DNA of 64,000 bases from Flavobacteriales bacterium (GTDB lineage: Bacteria; Bacteroidota; Bacteroidia; Flavobacteriales; Schleiferiaceae). A program made the translations under genes and the position numbers. Positions within the stretch are counted from its first letter, which is position 1, and every line of letters begins with the position of its first letter. Under the pieces are notes generated by a model. The model ran no database searches and was not told where the DNA came from. It saw nothing but the letters and a program-made list of their open reading frames with translations. The DNA is taken from positions 24,205 to 88,204 of the forward strand of contig NSIH01000001.1 of the NCBI GenBank assembly GCA_002737315.1. Reading direction: 5' to 3'. Positions 48,643 through 58,492 of this stretch are shown here, in pieces.

Positions 48643-51462
48643 TTAGTTTTTTAAACGAGTAAGGTAGGCCTTTAAGTATTGGCCGGTAATGCTTTTTTTA
48701 ACCGACGCCACTTCCGTAGGACTCCCCGTCGCGATAATGGACCCGCCCCCGGCGCCGCCGTCTGGACCCAGGTCAATGACATGGTCCGCTTGGTGAATGA
48801 CATCAAGGTTGTGCTCAATCACAATGACGGTGTTGCCTTGGTCAACGAGGCGGTGAAGTCCGTCCATAAGTACCCGAACGTCATCAAAATGAAGTCCGGT
48901 GGTGGGCTCGTCGAGAAGGTAAAGGGTTTGGCCGGTGCCGCGTTTGCTCAGTTCGGTAGCCAACTTAATTCGCTGGGCCTCCCCGCCGCTTAGGGTGGTC
49001 GCGGACTGCCCCAGGGTAATGTAGCCGAGGCCGATGCTGTTCATGGTCTGAAGAACACGGCTTATGCGGGGCAGGGCGTCAAAGAAGTTCATGGACTCTT
49101 CGATGCTCATCTTGAGCACGTCGCTAATGCTGTGGCCCTTGAAGCGCACCTCAAGCGTTTCGCGGTTGAATCGTCGACCCTGGCAGGTTTCGCAGAGCAC
49201 GTACACGTCGGGCAAAAAGTTCATTCCGATTACCCGCATGCCTCCTCCTTGGCAGGTTTCGCAGCGTCCGCCTTTGACGTTGAATGAGAAGCGTCCGGGC
49301 GCATAGCCCCGCACCTTGGCCTCGGGAAGATCGCTGAATAGCTTGCGGATTTCGTTGAAAACGCCGGTATAGGTACTCGGGTTGCTCCGCGGATTGCGGC
49401 CAATTGGACTTTGGTCCACGGCAATAATTTTGTCGATGTGCTCGAGCCCCTCAATGCGGTCAAAGGGTTCGGGCTTGTCGAGCAATCCTTGGAGCGGACC
49501 AGCCACCGCCGGATGCAGGGTCTTGTTGATCAGGGTGCTTTTGCCCGAGCCTGAAACGCCGGTTACGACGATCATCTTGCCCAGGGGCAGGTCGAGATTC
49601 ACCGTTCGAAGATTCCGCCCTCGTGCGCCAAAGAGCCGGAGCACCTTGCCGCTCCCTGGCCGGGGATCGCGAGGTGCAGAGACTTGGAGCTCTCCCCGCA
49701 GGTATTTGCCCGTGAGGCTGTCGGACTGCTGTACTTCGGCAAAGTTGCCCTCGGCCACCACCCGGCCTCCGTGAATTCCGGCCCGCGGACCCATGTCAAT
49801 GATGTGGTCGGCATGCCGCATGAGTTCTTCGTCGTGCTCCACCACTACCACACTGTTGCCCAGGTCCCTTAGCTTCTCAAGGCTTTTGATGAGTCGGTCG
49901 TTGTCGCGCGGATGCAGGCCAATGGAAGGCTCGTCTAAAATGTACAGCACGTTGACCAGCTGCGACCCGATTTGGGTTGCAAGACGAATGCGCTGGGCTT
50001 CTCCGCCACTTAGGCTTCGTGCGGACCGGCTCAGCGACAGGTAGCTCAGGCCTACGTCGTTGAGAAATCCGACCCGCACCGAGAGCTCCTTGAGAATCTC
50101 ACCACCAATTCGTCTTTGGTTGGGGGGGAGGCTAGCCTCGACCGATTCAAGCCAGGCTGACAAATCACACAGTGGCAGCAGGGTAAGGTCAGCGATCGAA
50201 CGGTCTGCAATGCGGAACATGAGGGATTCGGGCTTAAGTCTAGTACCGGAACAGTGGCTGCAGACTCCGTCTTCGAGGTAGTCGTCGGCCCAGCGCTGCA
50301 AACTTTTGCTGCCCTCGCGGCCCTGTGCCTCAATGAAGGGCTTAAGGCCCTCGTACTTGATGCTGATTTTGCGCGAGATTCCGGCCACTTGTTGGTTATG
50401 GGTGAAATCCCCCGTAAAGCCAAAAATTATGGCGTTGCGGCCTTCCTCGCTGATGTCCTTCCAAGGCGTTTGAAGGGTAAAACCACAGCGCCACCCGATG
50501 TGCTCGAGCTGTTGAAAGATCCAGGTCGCCTTCTTGGTACCCAGTGGGGCAAGGGCGCCGTCGTCCAAACTTAGTCGCGGATTGGCCACTACTTTACTCA
50601 TGGCAAGCTCTCGCACTATCCCAAGCCCGTCGCAATGCGGGCAGGCCCCCTTGGGCGAGTTGAAGCTAAAGGTGTTGGGTTCGGGTTCGGGGTATGAAAT
50701 CCCAGTGGTCGGGCACATCAGGTTGCGGCTGAAGTGCTTTTGCTCTTGGCTGTCCCAATTTACCACGGTAATGCTGCCCTGACCGAGGCGCATGGCCGTC
50801 GCAATGCTGCGGTTCAGGCGTTCCGCGTCTTCGGTGCCGGGGCTGAGTCGGTCTACCACCACGTCGATGTCGTGGGTTTTGTAGCGGTCGAGCTTAAGTC
50901 CGCGATCTAAATCAAGCCACTGGCCGTCGACGCGGACCTTGAGGTAGCCCTGCTTGGCAAGACCCTCAAAAAGTTCGCGGTAGTGGCCTTTGCGGGCGCG
51001 GACTACCGGAGCGAGCAGGGCCACTCGTACCCCGTCGAAGTCCTGCACCACGCGCTCGAGGATGGCATCGTCGGAGTAGCTGACCATTACCTCCCCCGTA
51101 GCGAGGGAGTAGGCCGTTGCCGAACGCGCATAGAGCAGCCGCAGAAAGTCATATACCTCGGTTACCGTGCCCACGGTGGACCGCGGGTTTCGGTTCGTCG
51201 TTTTTTGTTCAATAGCAATTACCGGGCTCAGGCCTTCGATTCGGTCTACGTCGGGCCGTTCCATCGTGCCCAAAAACTGACGGGCATAGCTGCTGAAGGT
51301 CTCCATGTAGCGGCGCTGACCTTCGGCGAAGATGGTGTCAAAGGCAAGCGAAGACTTGCCGCTTCCGCTAAGGCCAGTGACCACCACTAGTTTGCGGCGC
51401 GGTAGCTCTACGTCAATATTTTTGAGGTTGTGGGTGCGTGCGCCCAAAATGCGAAGCTTCAT
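48643..51462 (-). CDS. uvrA: Excinuclease ABC subunit UvrA
   Basis: [88 protein letters not shown]. Confidence 0.98.
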   Translation of the reverse strand: MKLRILGARTHNLKNIDVELPRRKLVVVTGLSGSGKSSLAFDTIFAEGQRRYMETFSSYARQFLGTMERPDVDRIEGLSPVIAIEQKTTNRNPRSTVGTVTEVYDFLRLLYARSATAYSLATGEVMVSYSDDAILERVVQDFDGVRVALLAPVVRARKGHYRELFEGLAKQGYLKVRVDGQWLDLDRGLKLDRYKTHDIDVVVDRLSPGTEDAERLNRSIATAMRLGQGSITVVNWDSQEQKHFSRNLMCPTTGISYPEPEPNTFSFNSPKGACPHCDGLGIVRELAMSKVVANPRLSLDDGALAPLGTKKATWIFQQLEHIGWRCGFTLQTPWKDISEEGRNAIIFGFTGDFTHNQQVAGISRKISIKYEGLKPFIEAQGREGSKSLQRWADDYLEDGVCSHCSGTRLKPESLMFRIADRSIADLTLLPLCDLSAWLESVEASLPPNQRRIGGEILKELSVRVGFLNDVGLSYLSLSRSARSLSGGEAQRIRLATQIGSQLVNVLYILDEPSIGLHPRDNDRLIKSLEKLRDLGNSVVVVEHDEELMRHADHIIDMGPRAGIHGGRVVAEGNFAEVQQSDSLTGKYLRGELQVSAPRDPRPGSGKVLRLFGARGRNLRTVNLDLPLGKMIVVTGVSGSGKSTLINKTLHPAVAGPLQGLLDKPEPFDRIEGLEHIDKIIAVDQSPIGRNPRSNPSTYTGVFNEIRKLFSDLPEAKVRGYAPGRFSFNVKGGRCETCQGGGMRVIGMNFLPDVYVLCETCQGRRFNRETLEVRFKGHSISDVLKMSIEESMNFFDALPRISRVLQTMNSIGLGYITLGQSATTLSGGEAQRIKLATELSKRGTGQTLYLLDEPTTGLHFDDVRVLMDGLHRLVDQGNTVIVIEHNLDVIHQADHVIDLGPDGGAGGGSIIATGSPTEVASVKKSITGQYLKAYLTRLKN

Positions 51463-51573
51463 AGAATTAGGCTAGCACTTGAGGGTAAGCCCATAATGTA
51501 GGCGGCAGTAGACAGAAACAAGCTGCCAGTTTGGGCGTAGGCATTTTTAAAGTAGCGGGCCGCGGCCCTGTTT

Positions 51574-52140
51574 TTAGCTGCGGGCATAAACAAAGGGGCT
51601 TTTGAAGGATGCAAATGCCTGGCCTGCCTGGTCCTTGCCGCTCAGGGCAAAGGCCTCGGTAGAATTCCAGATTCCTGACCAGTCTATACCTAAATCAGCA
51701 TCAGAGAAGTCAATGCACCCTTCGGTTTCGGGGGCGTAGTAGTCGCTGCAGAGGTACTGAAACACAGTATCGTCTTCAAGAGTTAAGAAGCCATGGGCAA
51801 ATCCTGGCGGAATGTAAAGGCGATGCTTGGTCACCGTGTCGAGCACCAGCCCAAAGTGCTGCCCGTAGGTCGGCGACCCCAGGCGGATGTCGACGGCGAC
51901 GTCGTAGACGGCTCCGCGAACCACCGAGACCAGCTTGCCCTGCTCGTGGGGCGGTGCCTGAAAGTGCAGGCCACGCAGCACGCCGCGCTTGCTCATGCTT
52001 TCGTTGTGCTGCACAAAGTCGGGCATGCCCGCCGGCAGCAAATCCCTGCGAAGGGATTCAAAAAAGTAACCACGATCGTCCCCAAAAACACGGGGTTCGA
52101 GCAGAATTAGGTCGGTAATGGGAGTTGGGTGAATCGTCAT
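51574..52140 (-). CDS. rfbC: dTDP-4-dehydrorhamnose 3,5-epimerase
   Basis: EPRVFGDDRGYFFESLRRD, VLRGLHFQAPPHEQGKLVSVVRGAVYDVAVDIR, IPPGFAHGFLTL. Confidence 0.95.
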   Translation of the reverse strand: MTIHPTPITDLILLEPRVFGDDRGYFFESLRRDLLPAGMPDFVQHNESMSKRGVLRGLHFQAPPHEQGKLVSVVRGAVYDVAVDIRLGSPTYGQHFGLVLDTVTKHRLYIPPGFAHGFLTLEDDTVFQYLCSDYYAPETEGCIDFSDADLGIDWSGIWNSTEAFALSGKDQAGQAFASFKSPFVYARS

Positions 52141-52934
52141 GATGGCAAAAATGAGTCGGTGGTCAGGGATACAAGGTCGCGGTAGGCACTTGGGTTTCCG
52201 GCGGTAATGCTCCGGCTGCGCACCAGGTCGTAGTCGTCTAAGTCCGAGCCAAAAAAGTCAGAGACGGTGCCCCCGGCCTCACGAACAAGAAGGATGCCAG
52301 CAGCTACGTCCCAGGGAGCGAGTCCCTGCTCAAAAAAGCCTTGAAAGCGCCCGTCGGCCAACCAGGCAAGATCTGTGGCTGCCGAACCAAAGCGGCGAAT
52401 GCCTCTAGCGGCCCTAAAGCAGGCCTGCAAGGCCTTTAGGTACTGGGCCATCTGCGAGAAGTCATGGTAGGGGAAGCCCGTGGCCACCAGTCCGCTGCTC
52501 AGTGGGGCGCCCTCTCGGATGCTTAATCTGCGTCCGTCGCAAAAGGATCCGCCCCCTAACTCTGCGCTAAACATTCGGCCCTGACCAAGTTCATAAACAG
52601 CGGCCCAGACCAGGTCGCGTCCGCGCATGAGCGCAACGGAGACGGCGTAGGGAGGCAGGTCATGGATGAAGTTGGTCGTGCCGTCAAGGGGGTCAATGAT
52701 CCAGTTGCTTCCGCCGGCGATCCAGGTGCCGCCGCCCTCTTCACCCAGAACGCCGCTCCCCGGCAGGGCAGCGGTAAGCCGGTCAATGAGCATGAGCTCG
52801 GCCTGCTGGTCTACGTAGCTTACCAATGAATTGAAGGCCTTGGTTTCAACGGCATTAGCCTTGAATTCTCGGCGCTCGCTGCGAATCCAATCACCGACTT
52901 CGCGAACCGCTTGGGTAAACAATGGGCTGCTCAT
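52137..52934 (-). CDS. Inositol monophosphatase family protein
   Basis: GVLGEEGGGTWIAGGSNWIIDPLDGTTNFIHDLPPYAVSVAL. Confidence 0.93.
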   Translation of the reverse strand: MSSPLFTQAVREVGDWIRSERREFKANAVETKAFNSLVSYVDQQAELMLIDRLTAALPGSGVLGEEGGGTWIAGGSNWIIDPLDGTTNFIHDLPPYAVSVALMRGRDLVWAAVYELGQGRMFSAELGGGSFCDGRRLSIREGAPLSSGLVATGFPYHDFSQMAQYLKALQACFRAARGIRRFGSAATDLAWLADGRFQGFFEQGLAPWDVAAGILLVREAGGTVSDFFGSDLDDYDLVRSRSITAGNPSAYRDLVSLTTDSFLPS

Positions 52935-54277
52935 ACGGCCCTATTTTCTAGGGGTATAGCACAAATACCTGTGGCAACGGTTCCGCGCGGAGTCGTTTCA
53001 AGGAGCTCAACCCATGCGGAGCTGCCAGCTAAATCGGCGTCGTAGTCGGCCTCGACCCTAATGTAGTTGTCGGTGTAGCCCAGCATGCGCCCTTCTCGGT
53101 CGGAATGTTCCCAAACGACGGGGCGAACGCTGCCCAAGTGGGCCTCATAAAAAGCGCGCTGCTTGATGGTGCTCAGCAGACGCAGTCGGTGGTTTCGGGC
53201 CTTGCGCTCCGCCATGGGAACCGAACCTTCGAGCTCGATGGCCTCGGTTCCAGGCCGTTCCGAGTAAGTAAACACGTGCAGGTAGGCGATGGGAAGCTCC
53301 TCCAAAAACCGGTAGGTGTCGAGAAAGTGCTCTTCGGTTTCGCCGGGGAAGCCCACAATCACGTCAACCCCAATGGCCGCGTCGGGCATGCGGTCGATGA
53401 TGCGGGCCACGCGCTCAGCGTATAGCTCGCGGCGGTAGCGGCGCTTCATTAAGCCCAGCACCTCGTTGTTGCCGCTCTGCAGCGGAATATGGAAGTGCGG
53501 AACCCAACGCGCGCTCTGCGCCGTGAAGTCAATGATTTCGTCGCGCAGCAGGTTGGGTTCGATGCTCGAAATCCGAAGGCGATCCAGCCCGTCCACTTGG
53601 TCGAGCGCCTGAACCAACTCTAAAAAGGTGTGGTCGTGCCGCTTGCTGCCCTGCTCGCCCTTGCCGTAGTCGCCCACATTGACGCCGGTAAGCACCACCT
53701 CGAGCACGCCTTTGGCGGCCAGTTCGCGGGCCTGCGTCACCACTTGGTCGAGTGGGGCGGAACGGCTTATGCCGCGGGCCATCGGTATGGTACAGTAGGT
53801 GCAGACGTAGTCGCAGCCGTCCTGAACCTTTAAAAAGGCACGGCTGCGGTCGCCATGGCTGTAGGCTGCATGATACTGGTCAACGTCGTTGATTTCGCAG
53901 GCGTGCACCTCGGCCTCGGGTCGCTTGCTCAAGTCGCTCAAAAACTGACGCAGATAGGGTTTTTCTTTGGCACCGAGCACAAGGTCAACGCCCTTCATGG
54001 CGGCCACCTCGCTCGGGCGAAGCTGGGCGTAGCATCCCGTGATCACAATAAAGCAGTTCGGGTTAGCCTTGAGCGCTTTGCGCACCAGTCCTCGGGTTTC
54101 TTTGTCGGCCTCTTGGGTGACCGAGCAGGTATTTATAATAGCCACATCAGCCTCGGTGCCAAAGTCTGCTCGCTGGTAGCCTGCGGCCCAAAGGTCGCGA
54201 GCCAAAGTGCTGGTTTCGGCAAAATTCAGCTTGCAACCCAGGGTGTGAAACGAAGCGCGGGGTTCTGTGGCAAGCAT
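52931..54277 (-). CDS. mtaB: tRNA t6A37 methylthiotransferase MtaB
   Basis: FHTLGCKLNFAETSTLARDL, KVQDGCDYVCTYCTIPMARG (radical SAM); start moved from 54316. Confidence 0.92.
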   Translation of the reverse strand: MLATEPRASFHTLGCKLNFAETSTLARDLWAAGYQRADFGTEADVAIINTCSVTQEADKETRGLVRKALKANPNCFIVITGCYAQLRPSEVAAMKGVDLVLGAKEKPYLRQFLSDLSKRPEAEVHACEINDVDQYHAAYSHGDRSRAFLKVQDGCDYVCTYCTIPMARGISRSAPLDQVVTQARELAAKGVLEVVLTGVNVGDYGKGEQGSKRHDHTFLELVQALDQVDGLDRLRISSIEPNLLRDEIIDFTAQSARWVPHFHIPLQSGNNEVLGLMKRRYRRELYAERVARIIDRMPDAAIGVDVIVGFPGETEEHFLDTYRFLEELPIAYLHVFTYSERPGTEAIELEGSVPMAERKARNHRLRLLSTIKQRAFYEAHLGSVRPVVWEHSDREGRMLGYTDNYIRVEADYDADLAGSSAWVELLETTPRGTVATGICAIPLENRAV

Positions 54278-54304
54278 CCCGCTAAAATAGGGAATATTCG
54301 CGGC

Positions 54305-54312
54305 TATCTTTG
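54305..54312 (+). promoter_or_regulatory. Candidate -7 box TATCTTTG (SBP gene)
   Basis: TATCTTTG ending 7 nt before ATG 54320. Confidence 0.5.
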
Positions 54313-54319
54313 GCATGAA

Positions 54320-55969
54320 ATGCCCTATTTTACAAGGACTTTAGACATCGCAAAGACCCTTTGCCTCCAAGGTATTGCTGCCATGTTTGCCTTACTGGCC
54401 TTGGCGCAATGCAGCCCTCCCAGCGAGGAGTCCAACCAAGGACTGCTGTTTCGCTACAACGAGGCCAGCGGAGTATCGTCGCTTGACCCTGCTTTTGCGC
54501 GCGATCAGGCCCATAACTGGGTCATTAGGCAGCTCTACACCACGCTATTTGAAACGGACTCTTTGGGTCAATTGCGCGGACTCCTTGCGGAATCCTGGTC
54601 CTTTTCTTCAGGCGGAATCCGTGCCGGAATCCGCATCCGCACCGACTTCGCCGCCCATCAAGACCCCTGCTTCAAAGGCCTTGTCCACGCAATCGACGCC
54701 TACGATGTGGCTGCCAGCCTTCAGCGCCTCAAGCAACCCGCCACGGCATCGCCCGGAGCCTGGCTTCTCGAAGGAATTGATTCCCTTTGGGCCGCCAGCC
54801 CGGACTCCATCGCAATAAGCCTCTCCGCGCCCGACCCCGCCCTTTGGAGCAAACTCAGCGTACCCTACACCTCCATAATACCCCAATCCGCCATAACCTT
54901 CTACGGAGCCGGCCTTTCGGAGCATCCTGTGGGCTCCGGTCCATTCTACCTCAAGGCATGGCAGCGCGGGCAAAAACTGGTGCTTCGCCGCCAGCCCAAG
55001 TACCCCGAGCGCGATGCCGAGGGCCAGCGATTGCCCTACCTCGAGGCGGTCAGCATCAGCTTTGTACCCGACCGCCAGTCTGCATTTATGGCCTTCTTGC
55101 AGGGCGAACTCGACTTTTTAACGGGCATCGACCCCAGCTACAAGGACCAGTGGCTTGAGCCCGACGGCCAGCTTAAAACCCAATGGCGCAGCATGTTTAC
55201 CCAGCGTACCGCGCCCTTTCTCAACACGGAATATTTGGTCCTTCGCTACGGCCCCAGCAATCCCGACTACCTCGCCGACCTGCGGGTTCGTCGTGCCCTG
55301 AACTGGGCGGTCGACCGCGAGGGCATCATTCGATACCTCAAAAATGGCCTCGGAATTCCCGCGCACGGCGGAATCTTGCCCGCCGGAATGCCCGGCTACC
55401 GACCCGCCTCCGACTGGACCAACCCCTGGAGCTACCGGCCTGATTCCGCAAGGATTTTGCTCACCCAGGCCGGCCTTCTCAGCACCAGTGGCGCAGCCAA
55501 ACCAGGGCTTAAACCGCTGATTATAAGCACGACGGCTTCCTACCGCGACGTAGCCGAATTCCTGCAAAGCGCTTGGAGCCAACTCGGGCTGCCCGTCGAA
55601 GTACAGGTGCTTCCAGCGGCAACGTTTAGAGAAGACAAGGCCAATGGCCGACTCGGACTCTACCGCGCAAGCTGGATCGCGGACTACCCCGACGCAGGCA
55701 ACTACCTCATGCTCTACGGCGAAGCGGGTGGCCCCAACGTCACCGGCTACCCGGGCCTTGAAGGCTACCAAGCATTTAAAACGGAACAGGATCCCGATGC
55801 CCGAATGGCCAAAGCCGCAGAACTCGACGCTCGAATCCACTCCGAGGCTCTCTTGATTCCGCTTTTTTACGATGTCAGCCTCAGGGCCTGGCCCAAGTCG
55901 TGGGTCGGACCGCCACCGCACCCAATGAATGAGTTGGACTTGCGCCGGGTGCGCAAAGCAAGCAACTAG
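54320..55969 (+). CDS. Family-5 ABC transporter substrate-binding lipoprotein
   Basis: Lipobox LLALAQCS; DPAFARDQAHNWVIRQLYTTLFETD, LRVRRALNWAVDREGIIRYLKNGLG; ORF-track start 53855 is antisense read-through of mtaB. Confidence 0.9.
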   Translation: MPYFTRTLDIAKTLCLQGIAAMFALLALAQCSPPSEESNQGLLFRYNEASGVSSLDPAFARDQAHNWVIRQLYTTLFETDSLGQLRGLLAESWSFSSGGIRAGIRIRTDFAAHQDPCFKGLVHAIDAYDVAASLQRLKQPATASPGAWLLEGIDSLWAASPDSIAISLSAPDPALWSKLSVPYTSIIPQSAITFYGAGLSEHPVGSGPFYLKAWQRGQKLVLRRQPKYPERDAEGQRLPYLEAVSISFVPDRQSAFMAFLQGELDFLTGIDPSYKDQWLEPDGQLKTQWRSMFTQRTAPFLNTEYLVLRYGPSNPDYLADLRVRRALNWAVDREGIIRYLKNGLGIPAHGGILPAGMPGYRPASDWTNPWSYRPDSARILLTQAGLLSTSGAAKPGLKPLIISTTASYRDVAEFLQSAWSQLGLPVEVQVLPAATFREDKANGRLGLYRASWIADYPDAGNYLMLYGEAGGPNVTGYPGLEGYQAFKTEQDPDARMAKAAELDARIHSEALLIPLFYDVSLRAWPKSWVGPPPHPMNELDLRRVRKASN

Positions 55970-55972
55970 TAA

Positions 55973-57019
55973 TTAGTTTCTAGCAATCGCCACCAGGACC
56001 GGATTATGGTCGCTGCTGCGCTGCTTGACCACGCGGTGCTCGACAGCCCTCCAAGGGCCACTGGTCCAAATCCAATCGATGCGAAGCGGAACCAGTTGCA
56101 GGCCGCGGTAGGTGCTGCCCCAGCCCGCGCCCGCTTGGACAAAACTGTCGCTGCCGAAGGCACTAAGTCTTCGGTGGCTTGACGAGGTCGGACCGTCGTT
56201 GAAATCACCCATTACCACCGTGGCAGTCGGACACTCTGCCCACCACGCCGCCAGCGCATCTACCTGAATCGAGCGCGGTTTTGCCCGGCGAATCATGCGC
56301 CTAAGGAGCAGTTTTGCGCTCCACCACCACCCGGCCTTAGCCTGCTCGTTTTGGGTTTCGCGCAGGTCTACGTCGGTGCTGACTAAGTGTACGTTTACTA
56401 CGCGAAGCGTGTCGCCATTGGGCAGGGCTAGGTCGGCCCAAATAAAGCCGTATTCCTCATACTCGCCCGGAAACTCCACCCGATCCCACTGCACTATGGG
56501 GTACCGACTGTAGATGGCCAAATCAAAGGCAGCCACGTGATGCACCAGCTTGGCCTGCAGAATGCGGTCGGCCTCGGTTCCGCTTCGCACATCCTGAAGG
56601 GCAATTAAATCCGCGTTAAGCGCGAGGGCCTGCTGCGCCATACTTTGCACCGTTGCGGAATCTTCAGTCCAGCTTCGGTTGCGCCAGTGGTGCACGTTCC
56701 AGGTTGCCATACGGACCAGCTTATCAGACGGCAGGGCCGAGGGCGGTCTGCGAACCTGCATCCACAGCCCCATGGGTTCCCAGGCCAGTGCAAGGAGCAG
56801 TGCTCCCAGTAGTGCTGAGGGATGCAGATGCGCGGAGGCAATTAAGCTCCAAACCACATGGTAGGCAATCAAGTAGGGTAGAAGCAGGCTCAGCGGGGCA
56901 AGCAGGGCCAAGTCCGTAGCCATCCCCAGCCAAGCGAGTCCCGTTACTGGGAGCGCGAGCAGCTGCGGGATCCACCACCAACGCAGGCCCCACTTACTTC
57001 TTTTGGCTGCTGCGGTCAA
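55973..57019 (-). CDS. Endonuclease/exonuclease/phosphatase family membrane protein
   Basis: N-terminal TMs; MATWNVHHW, LIALQDVRSGTEAD, VVMGDFNDGPTSSSHR, SSDHNPVLV. Confidence 0.9.
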   Translation of the reverse strand: MTAAAKRSKWGLRWWWIPQLLALPVTGLAWLGMATDLALLAPLSLLLPYLIAYHVVWSLIASAHLHPSALLGALLLALAWEPMGLWMQVRRPPSALPSDKLVRMATWNVHHWRNRSWTEDSATVQSMAQQALALNADLIALQDVRSGTEADRILQAKLVHHVAAFDLAIYSRYPIVQWDRVEFPGEYEEYGFIWADLALPNGDTLRVVNVHLVSTDVDLRETQNEQAKAGWWWSAKLLLRRMIRRAKPRSIQVDALAAWWAECPTATVVMGDFNDGPTSSSHRRLSAFGSDSFVQAGAGWGSTYRGLQLVPLRIDWIWTSGPWRAVEHRVVKQRSSDHNPVLVAIARN

Positions 57020-57788
57020 GGATTTTGCGTTCGTTAGCGGTTAGGGAATCTATTCCTTTTGCCGAAATTTTGTCCAGCAGCTGGTCCAGGCTGGGTTCGT
57101 TGGGGCGAACTACCTTGAGTTTAGAGGCTTTTCTGCCACGCCTTAAGGCACCCGGGCCCATGGACCAGTCCAGCCAATGGGGGTTCAGGGCAAAAAGCCA
57201 GCCCGTAGCTGCTCCGGCAAGGTGTGCGGCTCGTGCGGTAGTGTCGGTCGAAAACAATCCAACCACATCCATGCCCAGCAATACGGCCAGCACAATCCAA
57301 AGTTTGAGTTCAAGCACAAAAAAGAGGCGGACCCTAAAGTCGGGCATGCGTACCGCGGCGGCGGTAAAGACGGCATAAACCCCCGCCGAAGCGCCGACTA
57401 CCACAGCCGGCCGCCAAATCCCTGCAAGCCATGCACCTAGGGCTCCTGCCAAAATCCCAATGGCAAAAAGGCGCAGAATTCGGCGCGAGGGCCAAAGCGT
57501 TTCAAGCAATGATGCAGTGAAGTAGAGCGTCAAAGCATTAAATACCAAATGCAAAAGACCGTAGTGGAGCGCTCCATAGGTCAGCAGGGTCCAGGGTTGG
57601 TAGAGCGGCAAAAGTCCGCCCGTGTGCAGGCCAAAGAAGTTGAGCATGCCGCGTTCTGCAGGCCAGCCAGTGGCCCAGCCCACCAAATCAAAGGCGGTTT
57701 GTACCAAAAAAACGAGAACCAAGCCCATAATGAGCCGGTTAATCGGACTTTGCTCAATCCAAATGCGTACTTGCTCTCTGGGACTCAT
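56994..57788 (-). CDS. Rhomboid family intramembrane serine protease (1)
   Basis: LLTYGALHYGLLHLVFNALTLYF, VVVGASAGVYAVF, AAHLAGAATGW. Confidence 0.88.
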   Translation of the reverse strand: MSPREQVRIWIEQSPINRLIMGLVLVFLVQTAFDLVGWATGWPAERGMLNFFGLHTGGLLPLYQPWTLLTYGALHYGLLHLVFNALTLYFTASLLETLWPSRRILRLFAIGILAGALGAWLAGIWRPAVVVGASAGVYAVFTAAAVRMPDFRVRLFFVLELKLWIVLAVLLGMDVVGLFSTDTTARAAHLAGAATGWLFALNPHWLDWSMGPGALRRGRKASKLKVVRPNEPSLDQLLDKISAKGIDSLTANERKILDRSSQKK

Positions 57789-57803
57789 GGGCAGGACTTA
57801 GCG

Positions 57804-58490
57804 CTAAAACTCCGTTCGGTTAGCCTGCCAACGGCGGATCAGGAGAAATCCAAAGATCATTCCGCCGACGTGAGCAAAGTGGGCAATGCTTGACCCTGAA
57901 TTAGCGACTCCGTTGAAGAGTTCAAAAAGTCCATAGATAATCACGAACCACTTGGCCTTGATGGGTAGCAAAAAGTAGAGGTAAATCTGCTGGTTGGGGA
58001 ACATCATGCCATAGCCCAGAAGCAGGCCAAACACCGCGCCAGAGGCTCCAACTGTGGGAGTCATGGCTAGGGATTGCATGCGGTAGAGGGCATCTATACT
58101 GCCCTCGAGCAAGTGCAGGTTGGAGGCCTGCAGGTAATCCCAATAGCTCACTCCAAGGTGCAGGGCAGCAGCGCCAAATCCGGTCACAAAGTAGTAGATA
58201 AAGAACCGCTTCCCTCCCCAGCGGTTTTCGAGCGGAGTTCCAAACATCCAGAGGGCAAACATGTTTCCCAAAATATGCCCCAGGTTGCTGGTGTCGTGCA
58301 AAAAGAGGTGGGTTACGAGTTGGTAGGGTTCAAAAAATTCGCTAACCGGCAGGTAGAGTCCGAATTGCCTCAAAACGTCAAAGCCCATGCGGCCAAAGAC
58401 AATGCTCGCAAAAAAGGAAAGTCCGTTGATGATAAGAAGGTTCTTAACAACCGGAGGGAGAAAGCTGAAGCTAGAGGGGCGGTAGTTCAT
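57804..58490 (-). CDS. Rhomboid family intramembrane serine protease (2)
   Basis: LVTHLFLHDTSNLGHILGNMFALWMFG, PTVGASGAVFGLLLGYG, HFAHVGGMIFGF; start moved from 58562. Confidence 0.93.
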   Translation of the reverse strand: MNYRPSSFSFLPPVVKNLLIINGLSFFASIVFGRMGFDVLRQFGLYLPVSEFFEPYQLVTHLFLHDTSNLGHILGNMFALWMFGTPLENRWGGKRFFIYYFVTGFGAAALHLGVSYWDYLQASNLHLLEGSIDALYRMQSLAMTPTVGASGAVFGLLLGYGMMFPNQQIYLYFLLPIKAKWFVIIYGLFELFNGVANSGSSIAHFAHVGGMIFGFLLIRRWQANRTEF

Positions 58491-58492
58491 AA

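Noticed and set aside
53855-54319. N-terminal 155 residues of the ORF-track SBP (704 aa)
   Set aside because: Antisense to mtaB; the lipoprotein signal and promoter box place the start at 54320.
55118-55921. 267-aa antisense ORF over the SBP gene
   Set aside because: No motifs; the SBP frame is strongly supported.
56994-58490. Two adjacent rhomboid genes considered as a recent tandem duplication
   Set aside because: The translations are quite divergent and the mutL-rhomboid-rhomboid order seems usual for Bacteroidota.
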